The notes: generated by a model from the letters alone, not told the origin. A DNA stretch of 64,000 nt from Streptomyces sp. NBC_00775 (GCF_036347135.1 NZ_CP108938.1:4960001-5024000), one strand, 5' to 3'; shown: positions 25,149-34,295, counted from the stretch's first letter. Program-made: numbers and translations.

Positions 25149-25955
25149 ATGAACGACAAGGGGCTCGACGAGCAGGGCTGCATCGCGCGCGAGGGCTCCC
25201 TCGGGCGGATCCCGCGGGAGTTCCGGCCCGTGGTGGCCGCGGCCCGTGACCGGCTGACGGACCTCTTCGGCGCGCGGATGACGAGCGCGTACCTCTACGG
25301 CTCGATTCCGCGCGGCACCGCGCGCGTGGGGCGCTCCGACCTCGATCTGCTCCTCGTCCTGCGTGAGGAGCCCACCGAGGCGGACCGCGCCGACGCCCGC
25401 ACGCTGGACGAGGCGCTCGACAAGGAGTTCGCGCAGATCGACGGCGGCGGGACGCTGCTGGTCAGCCGTGCGCAGCTGCTGAGCGACCTGGAGAGGTACG
25501 ACCTCGGCTGGTTCGTCGCCTGCCTCTGTACGCCGCTCCTGGGCGAGGATCTGGCCGAGTATCTGCCGCGCTACCGCCCCGACTCGCTCCTGGCCCGCGA
25601 GACGAACGGCGACCTCGCGCTGCTGCTGCCGCGCTGGCGCGAGCGGATCGCCGGGGTCGCGGACACCGAAGAGGCCCGGCGCCCGCTCGTCCGCTTCATG
25701 TCACGCCGTCTCGTGCGCACCGGCTTCACGCTCGTCATGCCCCGCTGGAACGGCTGGACCAGCGACCTGAGGGAGATGGCCGAGGCGTTCGGCGCGTACT
25801 ACCCGGAGCGGGCCGCGCAGATGCGGGAGGCGGCCGTCCTGGGGTACGAGCCGGTCGGCGACCTCGCCGTCCTGCGCTCGTACGTCGACGACCTCGGGCC
25901 GTGGCTCGCCGAGGAGTACGCGCGCGTGCACGGCGTTAAGGCGCCACGCCCTTGA
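25149..25955 (+). CDS. Nucleotidyltransferase-domain protein
   Basis: 268 residues from ATG 25149 (MNDKGLDEQG). The catalytic motif YGSIPRGTARVGRSDLDLLL (about 49-68) is the GS-x10-DxD signature of the Pol beta/MNT superfamily, so metal binding is likely. The C-terminal ~150 residues are helical and resemble the substrate-binding part of aminoglycoside-type nucleotidyltransferases, without a clear family assignment. CACAGT 6 nt upstream hints at a leaderless start. No HEPN partner is adjacent, so a toxin-antitoxin role is not supported. Confidence 0.75.
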   Translation: MNDKGLDEQGCIAREGSLGRIPREFRPVVAAARDRLTDLFGARMTSAYLYGSIPRGTARVGRSDLDLLLVLREEPTEADRADARTLDEALDKEFAQIDGGGTLLVSRAQLLSDLERYDLGWFVACLCTPLLGEDLAEYLPRYRPDSLLARETNGDLALLLPRWRERIAGVADTEEARRPLVRFMSRRLVRTGFTLVMPRWNGWTSDLREMAEAFGAYYPERAAQMREAAVLGYEPVGDLAVLRSYVDDLGPWLAEEYARVHGVKAPRP

Positions 25956-25997
25956 GCGCCTCCCCAGGAGCCCCAAAAACGCCGGCGCGCCCAGTGC

Positions 25998-26828
25998 CTA
26001 GATGAGGCCGTGCTCGCGCAGGTAGTCCATCTGCGCCAGCACCGACAGCTCCGCCGCGGGCCACAGGGAACGGTCCACATCCCCGTACACATGCGCGACG
26101 ACCTCGCCCGACGACCGGTAGCCGTTCTCGACCGCCGTCTCGACCTGGGCGAGTCGGTGGGCTCGATGGGCGAGGTAGAACTCGACGACGCCCTGGGCGT
26201 CCTCCAGGACGGGCCCGTGGCCGGGCAGGACGGTGTGGACGCCGTCGTCGACCGTCAGGGAGCGGAGCCGGCGCAGGGAGTCGAGATAGTCGCCCAGACG
26301 GCCGTCAGGGTGGGCCACCACGGTCGTACCGCGGCCGAGGATGGTGTCACCGGTCAGGACCGCCCGGTCGGCCGGGAGATGGAAGCACAGCGAGTCGGCG
26401 GTGTGCCCGGGCGTCGGCACGACGCGCAGTTCGAGCCCGCCCACGGTGATCACATCCCCCACGGCCAGCCCCTCGTCCCCGAGCCGCAGCGCCGGGTCCA
26501 GCGCCCGCACCGCCGTCCCGGTCAGCTCGGCGAACCGCGCCGCGCCCTCGGCGTGATCCGGGTGCCCGTGCGTCAGCAGCGTCAGCGCGACCCGTTTCCC
26601 GGCCTTCTCCGCCGTATCCACGACATTCCGCAGATGTACGTCGTCCAGCGGCCCCGGGTCGATCACCACCGCGAGCTCGGAGTCCGGCTCGGCGACGATC
26701 CAGGTGTTGGTGCCGTCCAGGGTCATCGCGGAGGCGTTGGGGGCGAGGACGTTGACGGCGCGCGCGCTGGCGGGGCCGGAGAGGACTCCGCCTCTCGGCT
26801 GGCCGGGGAGGGCGGCTGCGTCGGTCAT
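25998..26828 (-). CDS. MBL-fold metallohydrolase (LACTB2/glyoxalase II-like)
   Basis: 276 residues from ATG 26828, overlapping the stop of the upstream Nudix gene by ATGA. Metal motif THGHPDHAEG near 104-113, PTPGHTADSL (second His), VLTGDTILG (bridging Asp) and VLPGHGPVL (last His) complete the two-metal site. The C-terminal helical region (MDYLREHGLI) is as in LACTB2-type proteins, whose known members are endoribonucleases. Substrate here unknown. The pairing with a NUDT19-like Nudix gene is conserved in actinomycetes. Confidence 0.88.
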   Translation of the reverse strand: MTDAAALPGQPRGGVLSGPASARAVNVLAPNASAMTLDGTNTWIVAEPDSELAVVIDPGPLDDVHLRNVVDTAEKAGKRVALTLLTHGHPDHAEGAARFAELTGTAVRALDPALRLGDEGLAVGDVITVGGLELRVVPTPGHTADSLCFHLPADRAVLTGDTILGRGTTVVAHPDGRLGDYLDSLRRLRSLTVDDGVHTVLPGHGPVLEDAQGVVEFYLAHRAHRLAQVETAVENGYRSSGEVVAHVYGDVDRSLWPAAELSVLAQMDYLREHGLI

Positions 26829-27694
26829 GCGGGGGCTCCACCGGTCGGGATGTGCTTGGTGAACTCGTCGTGTCCGGGCCAGGCGAGGATCAGCTCGCCG
26901 TTCTCCATGCGGGCCTTGGCCAGGACGGGGGTCAGATCGCGGGTGGGTGCGGCGGCGAGGGCGTCGGCGGCACTGTCGTACGGGATGAGCTGGCGCAGGG
27001 TCGCGACGGTGGGCGGCATCATCAGGAGCTCGCCCTTGTCGTACGAGGCTGCCGCGTCCGCCGGGCGGATCCATACCGTGCGGTCGGCCTCCGTGGAGGC
27101 GTTGCGGGTGCGCTGGCCCTCCGGGAGGGCGGCTACGAAGAACCACGTGTCGTAGCGGCGGGACTCGAACTCGGGGGTGATCCAGCGGGTCCAGGCGCCC
27201 AGGAGGTCCGACCTGAGGACCAGGCCCCTGCGGTCGAGGAACTCGGCGAAGGAGAGCTCGCGGGCGACCAGGGCCGCGCGGTCCGCTTCCCACTCCTCGC
27301 CCGTGGTGTCGCCGACCACGGTGTCCGGGGTGGGGCCGGCGAGCAGGACGCCCGCCTCCTCGTACGTCTCCCGTACCGCCGCGCAGACGATCGCCTGGGC
27401 GGAGGTCTCGTCCACGCCCAGCCTGTTCGCCCACCACGCGCGCGTGGGGCCCGCCCAGCGGATGTGGTGCTCGTCGTCGCGCGGGTCCACGCCGCCGCCC
27501 GGATACGCGTACGCGCCTGCGGCGAAGGCCATGGAGGCGCGTCTGCGGAGCATGTGCACGACGGGGTTGGACTGGGTGTCCTTCAGGAGCATGACCGTGG
27601 CCGCGCGCTTGGGGGTGACCGGGGTCAGCGTGCCCTCCGCGAGCGCGCGGATCCGCTCTGGCCACTCCGGTGGGTACCACTGCCCATTCGCCAT
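26825..27694 (-). CDS. Nudix hydrolase, NUDT19/RP2-like with split Nudix box
   Basis: 289 residues starting MANGQWYPPEW. YPGGGVDPRDDE (about 65-76) and the REx2EE part, RETYEEAGVLL (about 108-118), are separated by a ~35-residue insertion, the hallmark of the NUDT19 branch of peroxisomal CoA diphosphatases. It probably hydrolyses CoA or acyl-CoA derivatives. Co-translated with the MBL hydrolase downstream. A large palindromic repeat lies upstream of its start. Confidence 0.85.
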   Translation of the reverse strand: MANGQWYPPEWPERIRALAEGTLTPVTPKRAATVMLLKDTQSNPVVHMLRRRASMAFAAGAYAYPGGGVDPRDDEHHIRWAGPTRAWWANRLGVDETSAQAIVCAAVRETYEEAGVLLAGPTPDTVVGDTTGEEWEADRAALVARELSFAEFLDRRGLVLRSDLLGAWTRWITPEFESRRYDTWFFVAALPEGQRTRNASTEADRTVWIRPADAAASYDKGELLMMPPTVATLRQLIPYDSAADALAAAPTRDLTPVLAKARMENGELILAWPGHDEFTKHIPTGGAPA

Positions 27695-27773
27695 GGGCGG
27701 AGGCTATCCCGAGCCGGGCGGATGTTCGAGAGGCGTCAGGGGATCTCCGGGCCGACGTCGAGGCCGGGTTTTG

Positions 27774-27976
27774 CGCCCCCGCCGCCCCTACCCGTCCCAT
27801 CCCCCAGGGGCTCCGCCCCTTCGACCCCGGGAGGTTGTGTTTCGACTGCGGGCCGGTGGGGGCCGTTCGCGCAGTTCCCCGCGCCCCTAAAAGGGGCGCG
27901 GGGAACTGCGCAATCTTTTAAGCGGGGTCTGGGGGCGCAGCCCCCAGGGATGGGACGGGTAGGGGCGGCGGGGGCG
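27774..27976. repeat. Dispersed palindromic repeat, copy R2 (nested inverted repeats)
   Basis: The outer arms are perfect over 30 bp (27774-27803 against 27947-27976; core CTACCCGTCCCATCCC). The inner arms are perfect over 20 bp (27869-27888 GCGCAGTTCCCCGCGCCCCT against 27892-27911, loop AAA). Between them is the CGGGCCGGTGGGGGCCG module shared with the other copies. It fills the whole gap between two minus-strand genes. On the minus strand it precedes the Nudix start and could isolate it from the gene upstream. Confidence 0.9.
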
Positions 27977-28002
27977 AAGAGAGCGCGTCCCGCCGTGCTC
28001 GC

Positions 28003-28473
28003 CTACGGGGCCGTCAGCTCCACCTGGATCTCGACCTCTACCGGGGCGTCCAGCGGGAGTACCGCCACGCCGACCGCGCTGCGGGCGTGGACGCCCTTGT
28101 CGCCGAGGACCGCGCCCAGGAGTTCACTCGCGCCGTTCAGGACACCCGGCTGACCGGTGAAGTCCGAGGCGGAGGCGACGAAGCCGACGACCTTCACGAC
28201 GCGCGCGACGCGGTCCAGGTCGCCCGCGACCGACTTGACCGCGGCGAGGGCGTTCAGCGCACAGATGCGGGCCAGGTCCTTGGCCTCCTCGGCCGTGACC
28301 TCGGCACCCACCTTGCCGGTGACCGGAAGCTTGCCGTCCACCATCGGAAGCTGGCCCGCGGTGTAGACGTACACACCGGACTGCACGGCCGGCTGGTAGG
28401 CGGCCAGCGGCGGCACGACGTCCGGCAGGCTCAGCCCGAGTTCCGCCAGCTTCGCTTCGACGGCGCCGCTCAT
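28003..28473 (-). CDS. ridA: RidA/YjgF-family enamine/imine deaminase
   Basis: 156 residues from ATG 28473 (MSGAVEAKLAELGL), overlapping the stop of the DUF4177 gene. Typical RidA strands: VQSGVYVYTAGQLP, GKVGAEVTAEEAKDLARICALNALAAV, and a C-terminal VGVAVLPLDAPVEVEIQVEL. The branch is the longer YjgF-like type in which the classical Arg of RidA (before the final strand) is replaced by a Leu-Asp region, so deaminase activity is less certain. Cytoplasmic trimer expected. Confidence 0.85.
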   Translation of the reverse strand: MSGAVEAKLAELGLSLPDVVPPLAAYQPAVQSGVYVYTAGQLPMVDGKLPVTGKVGAEVTAEEAKDLARICALNALAAVKSVAGDLDRVARVVKVVGFVASASDFTGQPGVLNGASELLGAVLGDKGVHARSAVGVAVLPLDAPVEVEIQVELTAP

Positions 28474-28631
28474 GCCGACCTCTCCCGCTTCAGATAGGCC
28501 ACCAGCTGCTCGGGGTTGTTCGGCCCGGGCACGACCTGGACGAGCTCCCAGCCGTCCTCGCCCCAGGTGTCCAGAATCTGCTTCGTGGCATGGACGAGCA
28601 GCGGCACGGTTGCGTATTCCCACTTGGTCAT
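28470..28631 (-). CDS. DUF4177 small protein
   Basis: 53 residues, MTKWEYATVPLLVHATKQIL then DTWGEDGWELVQVVPG. The compact beta-alpha-beta pattern with the conserved GWELV motif is DUF4177. It is co-translated with ridA through an ATGA overlap. It lies directly upstream of the wblA-linked ATPase region on the opposite strand. Function unknown. Confidence 0.85.
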   Translation of the reverse strand: MTKWEYATVPLLVHATKQILDTWGEDGWELVQVVPGPNNPEQLVAYLKRERSA

Positions 28632-28697
28632 GTGGCCGACTGTAGCCGTTGCCGACCACCGCTTCCCGCCCGCGTCGGCCACCGCCTCACGCACACG

Positions 28698-28706
28698 TTG
28701 TCCACA
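28698..28706 (+). promoter_or_regulatory. DnaA-box-like site TTGTCCACA
   Basis: Exact DnaA-box sequence in the 118-bp divergent gap between DUF4177 and the first ArsA-like gene, 31 bp before that gene's TAGGCT -10 box. A position near -35/-50 could influence transcription. Confidence 0.4.
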
Positions 28707-28749
28707 GCCTCCTGCGTAGTCCGGCGGCGGACTGGTTAGGCTCGAATAC

Positions 28750-29727
28750 GTGAGCAGGCTCCAGGTCGTCAGCGGCAAGGGCGGTACCGGCAAGACCACG
28801 GTAGCCGCGGCCCTCGCGCTCGCCCTCGCGACCGAGGGCAAGCGCGTCCTCCTCGTCGAGGTCGAGGGCAGACAGGGCATCGCGCAGCTCTTCGAGACAG
28901 AAGCGCTGCCCTACGAGGAGCGGAAGATCGCCGTCGCTCCGGGGGGCGGGGAGGTGTACGCCCTCGCCATCGACCCCGAACTGGCCCTTCTGGACTACCT
29001 CCAGATGTTCTACAAACTGGGCAGCGCGGGCCGCGCCCTGAAAAAGCTCGGCGCCATCGACTTCGCGACCACCGTCGCGCCGGGCGTCAGAGACGTACTC
29101 CTCACCGGGAAGGCGTGTGAGGCCGTACGCCGGAAGGACAAGAGCGGGCGGTTCGCGTACGACTACGTCGTCATGGACGCGCCGCCCACCGGGCGGATCA
29201 CGCGCTTCCTGAACGTCAACGACGAGGTGGCGGGCCTCGCCAAGATCGGCCCGATACACAATCAGGCACAGGCCGTCATGCGCGTCCTCAAGTCCCCCGA
29301 GACGGCGGTCCACTTGGTGACGCTGCTGGAGGAGATGCCCGTCCAGGAGACCGCGGACGGCATCGCCGAGCTGCGGGCGGCGAAGCTGCCGGTGGGCCGG
29401 ATCATCGTGAACATGGTGCGGCCCGCGCTCCTGGACGAAGCCGACCTGGAGCTCACGGCCGCCGCTCCCCGTACCGCGATCGCCAAGTCGCTCTCCGCGG
29501 CCGGACTCGGCGGCGCCCGCCGCGGCGGACTCGCCGAGCGGCTGGTGGGGCCGCTGCTCCAGCAGGCCGAGGAGTACGCCGAGCGGTACGCCCTTGAGCG
29601 CGAGCAGCGCGCCGTGCTCACGGAGCAGGACCTGCCGCTGCACGAACTCCCGCTGCTCGCCGAGGGAATGGACCTGGCGGGCCTGTACGAGCTCGCCACG
29701 GAACTGCGCACGCAAGGGATCTCATGA
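28750..29727 (+). CDS. ArsA/GET3-family ATPase, first of a pair
   Basis: 325 residues from GTG 28750. TAGGCT lies exactly 7 nt upstream (28737-28742), so the mRNA is probably leaderless. Deviant Walker A KGGTGKTT (residues 10-17), VLLVEVEGR switch I, and VVMDAPPTGRITRFL switch II. Despite the ArsA label, no arsenic genes are near. The SIMIBI-class dimeric ATPase fold and the tandem pairing with a second copy suggest a heterodimer handling membrane or tail-anchored proteins. Overlaps the next gene by ATGA. The pair-plus-wblA arrangement is conserved in Streptomyces. Confidence 0.9.
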   Translation: MSRLQVVSGKGGTGKTTVAAALALALATEGKRVLLVEVEGRQGIAQLFETEALPYEERKIAVAPGGGEVYALAIDPELALLDYLQMFYKLGSAGRALKKLGAIDFATTVAPGVRDVLLTGKACEAVRRKDKSGRFAYDYVVMDAPPTGRITRFLNVNDEVAGLAKIGPIHNQAQAVMRVLKSPETAVHLVTLLEEMPVQETADGIAELRAAKLPVGRIIVNMVRPALLDEADLELTAAAPRTAIAKSLSAAGLGGARRGGLAERLVGPLLQQAEEYAERYALEREQRAVLTEQDLPLHELPLLAEGMDLAGLYELATELRTQGIS

Positions 29728-31079
29728 GTCTGAACCCGGCCCGCGTACTCGACGTCGACCCGCTGCTCGACGACCCGGAGACCCGCATCGTGGTGTGCTG
29801 CGGCTCGGGCGGCGTCGGCAAGACGACCACGGCGGCGGCCCTGGGGCTGCGCGCCGCCGAGCGCGGCCGCAAGGTGGTCGTGCTCACCATCGACCCGGCG
29901 CGCAGGCTCGCCCAGTCGATGGGTATCGACTCGCTGGACAACACCCCGAGGCGTGTGAAGGGCGTCGAGGGGGACGGCGAGCTGCACGCCATGATGCTCG
30001 ACATGAAGCGCACGTTCGACGAGATCGTCGAGGCGCACGCGGACGGCGATCGGGCGGCCGCGATCCTGAACAACCCCTTCTACCAGTCGCTTTCGGCGGG
30101 CTTCGCGGGCACGCAGGAGTACATGGCGATGGAGAAGCTGGGGCAGCTGCGGGCGCGCGACGAGTGGGACCTGATCGTCGTCGACACTCCGCCGTCCCGC
30201 TCGGCGCTCGACTTCCTGGACGCGCCGAAGCGGCTCGGCTCGTTCCTCGACGGACGGCTGATCCGGCTGCTGACGGCGCCGGCGAAGCTGGGCGGGCGCG
30301 CGGGGATGAAGTTCCTGAACGTCGGGATGTCGATGATGACCGGCACCCTGGGGAAGCTGCTGGGCGGCCAGCTCCTCAAGGACGTCCAGACGTTCGTGGC
30401 CGCGATGGACACGACGTTCGGTGGGTTCCGTACGCGCGCGGACGCCACGTACAAACTGCTCCAGGCGCCCGGCACCGCGTTCCTGGTGGTGGCGGCCCCG
30501 GAGCGGGACGCGCTGCGCGAGGCCGCGTACTTCGTGGAGCGGCTGGCCGCCGAGGACATGCCGTTCGCCGGTCTGGTGCTCAACCGGGTGCACGGCAGCG
30601 GTGCCGCTCAGCTGTCCGCCGAGCGGGCGCTCGCCGCCGCGGAAGATCTTGATTCCGCGGCTGACTCCGCAACTGATTCCGCGGCTGATTCCGAGGCTGC
30701 AGAAAATCTTGACGAGGCCCGCATTGTCGATCAGGGGGGCGGGAAAGCTGGACTTCGTAACTCTCCCGACACGTACGGCAGTTCAGAATCTCCCGCTTCC
30801 GAGACATCAGCTCCTGACGGTTCCGACGAAGGCTCCCCCGCCGCCACGGATACCGACCGGACCGTCGAACAGCTCACCGCAGGCCTGTTGAGGCTGCATG
30901 CCGAGCGCATGCAGCTGCTCTCCCGTGAGCAGCGCACACGTGACCGCTTCGCCGCGCTCCACCCCGAGGTGGCCGTGGCCGAAGTGGCCGCGTTGCCGGG
31001 CGACGTGCATGACCTCGCCGGGCTGCGGGACATCGGGGACCGGCTCGCGGCCAATCGGCCGGAGCTGCCCGAAAGCTGA
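29724..31079 (+). CDS. ArsA/GET3-family ATPase, second of a pair
   Basis: 451 residues. CCGSGGVGKTTTAAAL (Walker A, about 25-40), VVVLTIDPARRLAQSMG, and LIVVDTPPSRSALDFLDAP. A Met/Gly-rich helix region (GMKFLNVGMSMMTGTLGKLL) is reminiscent of the client groove of GET3. Near residues 308-380 an acidic Ser/Asp/Ala low-complexity insert is partly built of a 12-bp repeat (30650-30697: DSAA, DSAT, DSAA, DSEA) and has lower GC than the flanks. The C-terminal helices then resume. Co-translated with the first ATPase; convergent with wblA 39 bp away. Confidence 0.9.
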   Translation: MSLNPARVLDVDPLLDDPETRIVVCCGSGGVGKTTTAAALGLRAAERGRKVVVLTIDPARRLAQSMGIDSLDNTPRRVKGVEGDGELHAMMLDMKRTFDEIVEAHADGDRAAAILNNPFYQSLSAGFAGTQEYMAMEKLGQLRARDEWDLIVVDTPPSRSALDFLDAPKRLGSFLDGRLIRLLTAPAKLGGRAGMKFLNVGMSMMTGTLGKLLGGQLLKDVQTFVAAMDTTFGGFRTRADATYKLLQAPGTAFLVVAAPERDALREAAYFVERLAAEDMPFAGLVLNRVHGSGAAQLSAERALAAAEDLDSAADSATDSAADSEAAENLDEARIVDQGGGKAGLRNSPDTYGSSESPASETSAPDGSDEGSPAATDTDRTVEQLTAGLLRLHAERMQLLSREQRTRDRFAALHPEVAVAEVAALPGDVHDLAGLRDIGDRLAANRPELPES

Positions 31080-31118
31080 GATTCCGCGGTGGTCCAGGCG
31101 GTCCCGAGGGGAAAGCCC

Positions 31119-31457
31119 TCAGCCCACCGCCGCGTAGCGCTCGTACACCTCTTCCTCGTCGAGGGGCAGCAGGCCCGCGCCGCGCTCGTACTCCGTGCGC
31201 GCGGTCTCCAGCAGGCGACGCCACGAGGTGACGGTCGGCCGCCGACGCAGCAGTGCGCGGCGTTCCCGCTCGGTCATGCCACCCCACACGCCGAATTCGA
31301 CGCGGTTGTCGAGCGCATCGGCGAGGCACTCCGTGCGCACCGGACATCCGGTGCACACTGCCTTCGCCCGGTTCTGCGCTGCTCCTTGAACGAACAGTTC
31401 ATCCGGATCGGTAGTGCGGCAGGCCGCCTGCGCACTCCAGTCGGTAACCCAGCCCAT
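31119..31457 (-). CDS. wblA: WhiB-like [4Fe-4S] transcription regulator WblA
   Basis: 112 residues from ATG 31457 (MGWVTDWSAQAACR), the exact length of S. coelicolor WblA (SCO3579). The frame extends upstream to 31514, but that part is not conserved in type. Cluster ligands are AACR, AVCTGC (C-x2-C) and TECL. The Wbl signature GVWGGMTERERR follows, then a basic C-terminus (RRRPTVTSWRRL). WblA represses antibiotic production and drives the switch to sporulation through its interaction with a sigma factor. It has a long 420-bp upstream region, as expected for a gene with a long leader and several regulators. Confidence 0.97.
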   Translation of the reverse strand: MGWVTDWSAQAACRTTDPDELFVQGAAQNRAKAVCTGCPVRTECLADALDNRVEFGVWGGMTERERRALLRRRPTVTSWRRLLETARTEYERGAGLLPLDEEEVYERYAAVG

Positions 31458-31877
31458 ACCGGCGCCGTCCTCTCCCGAATCGAGGCTCCCCCACGGCGGC
31501 AGCGGCATATTCACCGCCGCCAGTTGAGGACGTTACGGAAGGTGGGCACAGCGCAACACCCCCTTCGGGCCCAATCTTGAATGGCCCGAACGGACTATGC
31601 GTAAGCGGCAGATCACCCGGGGGAGTGAGCCGAGGACATACGTGAGGATCCCGGCAAACCCGGACAGTTCAGTTGAGTCACAACGGACGCCTGGTGACAC
31701 ATGAGGCCGATTCGGACACGTCCTCAACGAGCCCTCAACAAAAAAAGTTGGGGAACCTCCGGAACGATTCGGGGTCGCCGGACGTATTGATACGTGGCCG
31801 CACTGCTGTGACAGTTGAGAGCAGCTTAGGCCAAGGCATATACGCGTGTCCGGCGAATGAGAACGTAGGCTGCCCTC
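31458..31877. other. 420-bp wblA / PBP divergent regulatory region
   Basis: No gene. It includes A/T-rich patches (AACAAAAAAAGTTG near 31736-31750), TTGAGA-N18-TATACG (31815-31844) as a possible promoter reading towards the PBP gene, and TAGGCT at 31866-31871, 6 nt before the PBP ATG, as a leaderless -10. The wblA leader and promoters must lie on the other strand in the same stretch. Confidence 0.55.
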
Positions 31878-34148
31878 ATGCCAAAGAAGCGCTCGGGCGG
31901 CGGTCTGTCGGCAACGCAGCAGGCCGCCAAGTTCCTCGGTGTCAGCGTGCTCGCTGGTGCCGTCATGGCCGGAATCGCGCTGCCCGCCGTGGGTGCGTTC
32001 GGTCTGGCGGCCAAGGGGTCCGTCCAGGGGTTCGACGAGATTCCCGACAACCTGAAGAGTCCGGCGCTGAGCCAGCGGACCACGATCCTGGACAGCCAGG
32101 GCGATCAGATCGCGACGGTCTACTCGCGCGACCGCACGGTGGTCGACCTCAAGGACATCTCGCCGTACATGCAGAAGGCGATCGTCGCGATCGAGGACTC
32201 CCGCTTCTACCAGCACGGCGCGATCGACCTGAAGGGCGTCCTGCGCGCCGTGAACCAGAACGCGCAGAACGGCGGAGTGGCCCAGGGCGCCTCCACGCTC
32301 ACCCAGCAGCTGGTGAAGAACTACTTCGTCGAAGAGGCCGGCGACGACCCGACGAAGGTCGCCCAGGCCACCCAGCAGACCCTCGGCCGCAAGATCCGCG
32401 AGCTCAAGTACGCGATCCAGCTGGAAGAGAAGCTCGGCAAGAAGAAGATCCTCGAGAACTACCTGAACATCACGTTCTTCGGTGAGCAGGCCTACGGCAT
32501 CGAGGCCGCCGCCCAGCGCTACTTCTCCAAGCCCGCCAAGAACCTGAACCTCCAGCAGTCGGCGCTGCTCGCGGGCATCGTCCAGTCGCCCAGCCGGTAC
32601 GACCCGGTGAACGACGAGGCGGAGGCCACCAAGCGCCGCAACACCGTGCTGCAGCGCATGGCCGAGGTGCACGACATCTCCCAGCAGGAGGCCGACGCGG
32701 CCAAGAAGAAGAAGCTCGGCCTGCACGTCAGCCAGCCCAAGAACGGCTGCATCACGGCCGTCAAGGGCGCCAGCTTCTTCTGCAAGTACGTGGAGAACGT
32801 CTTCCTGACCGACCCGGTCTTCGGCAAGACCAAGGAAGAGCGGGCGAAGATCTGGAACCAGGGCGGCCTGACGATCCGTACGACGCTCGACCCGCAGTCC
32901 CAGGAGTCGATCCAGGCGTCGCTCAAGTCCCACGTCTACAAGTCCGACAAGGTCGCGGCGGCAGCCACCCTGGTCCAGCCCGGCACTGGGAAGATCCTCG
33001 GCATGGGCCAGTCGAAGCCCTACGGCTACGGGAAGAACGAGACCGAGTACAACTACTCCGTCAACTACGGCATGGGCGGCTCGAACTACGGCTTCCCGAC
33101 CGGTTCGACCTTCAAGCCCTTCGTGGCCGCGGCCGCGCTGGAGCAGGGCCTGCCGGCGACAAAGGAGTACTCGTCGCCGAACAAGATGCCCTACCCCAGC
33201 CCCGTACAGACCTGCGGCAGCAAGCCCTGGACCAACCAGGCCAACGAGCAGGTGCCGAACGAGAGCGCGTCCGAGGTCGGTCCGTACCGGCTGAAGGAGG
33301 CGATGGCGAAGTCGGTCAACACCTACTTCGTGCAGATGATCTCTGACATCGGCCTCTGCCCGGTGATGAACCAGATCGACAAGCTCGGCGTGGTCCAGGG
33401 CAACGGCGACAAGCTCCCCCAGGTGCCCTCCATCGCCCTCGGCGCCAAGGGCATCTCCCCGCTGACGATGGCCACCGCGTACGCCGCCTTCGCCTCCCGC
33501 GGCATGTACTGCACCCCGGTCGCCATCGAGTCGATCACGCAGAAGATCAACGGCAAGCAGAAGTCCCTCGAAGTGCCGAAGTCGACCTGCCAGCGGGCGA
33601 TGTCCGAGAAGACCGCGGACACCATCAACACCCTGCTGAGCGGCGTGATCGACTCCGGTACGGGCCAGCAGGCCGGTCTCACCGACCGCGCCAACGCCGG
33701 TAAGACCGGTACGACGGACGAGCGCAAGAACGCCTGGTTCGTCGGCTACACGCCGAACCTGTCGGGCGCGGTCTGGGTCGGCAGCGCCACCCAGAAGGTC
33801 AAGATGGTGAACATCAAGATCGGCGGCGTCTACCGCTACAAGGTCTACGGCGGTCAGGTCCCCGGCCCCATTTGGCGGGACTTGATGACCGGCGCCCTCA
33901 CGGGCAAGGAGGCCCCCTCCTTCAACCTGGTCGACATTCCCGACGCCGACAAGAACAAGGGCCACGACGACGGGGACAACGGCGACAACAACGGCAATGG
34001 AAACGGCAACGGGAACGGAAACGGGAACAGCACCAACGGGACCACCATCAGCGGCCAGACCGACGGCGGTGTAGTGATCCCCACGCCTTCCTTCTCCATT
34101 CCCGAGGGATTGATTCAGGGAAACGGAAACGGCGGGCAGCGCGGCTGA
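31878..34148 (+). CDS. Bifunctional penicillin-binding protein (GT51 transglycosylase + transpeptidase)
   Basis: 756 residues. Short cytosolic basic N-terminus, one membrane helix (about 18-45), then the GT51 domain with catalytic Glu in IEDSRFYQHGAID (Glu106) and GASTLTQQLVKNYF. The transpeptidase has PTGSTFKPF (Ser410, Lys413), SVN (479-481) and KTGTT (609-613). It polymerises and cross-links peptidoglycan on the outer face. The C-terminal tail holds an Asn-Gly repeat (NNGNGNGNGNGNGNS) from a 6-bp repeat and a Gly-rich end. ATG at 31878 follows TAGGCT by 6 nt (leaderless). Positional orthologue of SCO3580. Confidence 0.95.
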   Translation: MPKKRSGGGLSATQQAAKFLGVSVLAGAVMAGIALPAVGAFGLAAKGSVQGFDEIPDNLKSPALSQRTTILDSQGDQIATVYSRDRTVVDLKDISPYMQKAIVAIEDSRFYQHGAIDLKGVLRAVNQNAQNGGVAQGASTLTQQLVKNYFVEEAGDDPTKVAQATQQTLGRKIRELKYAIQLEEKLGKKKILENYLNITFFGEQAYGIEAAAQRYFSKPAKNLNLQQSALLAGIVQSPSRYDPVNDEAEATKRRNTVLQRMAEVHDISQQEADAAKKKKLGLHVSQPKNGCITAVKGASFFCKYVENVFLTDPVFGKTKEERAKIWNQGGLTIRTTLDPQSQESIQASLKSHVYKSDKVAAAATLVQPGTGKILGMGQSKPYGYGKNETEYNYSVNYGMGGSNYGFPTGSTFKPFVAAAALEQGLPATKEYSSPNKMPYPSPVQTCGSKPWTNQANEQVPNESASEVGPYRLKEAMAKSVNTYFVQMISDIGLCPVMNQIDKLGVVQGNGDKLPQVPSIALGAKGISPLTMATAYAAFASRGMYCTPVAIESITQKINGKQKSLEVPKSTCQRAMSEKTADTINTLLSGVIDSGTGQQAGLTDRANAGKTGTTDERKNAWFVGYTPNLSGAVWVGSATQKVKMVNIKIGGVYRYKVYGGQVPGPIWRDLMTGALTGKEAPSFNLVDIPDADKNKGHDDGDNGDNNGNGNGNGNGNGNSTNGTTISGQTDGGVVIPTPSFSIPEGLIQGNGNGGQRG

Positions 34149-34295
34149 CCGTACCCCTTGAGCTGCGATTGAAGCGTCCGGCGTAATTACGTCAGCTTCA
34201 CCGTAAGGGCACCTTCTCGGCGGAGGGCGTGACATATTCACGTCCGGCCCCGCCTTGAGGGTGCCCTTGCTGTTGCCGTCTCAGATGGAGGGGAC

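Noticed and set aside
25149..25955. MNT/HEPN toxin-antitoxin system
   Set aside because: A nucleotidyltransferase motif is present, but the protein is larger than MNT antitoxins and no HEPN gene is adjacent.
28750..31079. Arsenic-resistance operon suggested by ArsA homologues
   Set aside because: No arsR, arsB or arsC; the tandem ArsA pair beside wblA is a conserved Streptomyces arrangement.
31752..31776. SigE-type promoter GGAAC-N17-GTC upstream of the PBP gene
   Set aside because: The spacing is slightly long, the -10 part is weak, and a better-positioned TAGGCT leaderless box is present; left as an unproven possibility.
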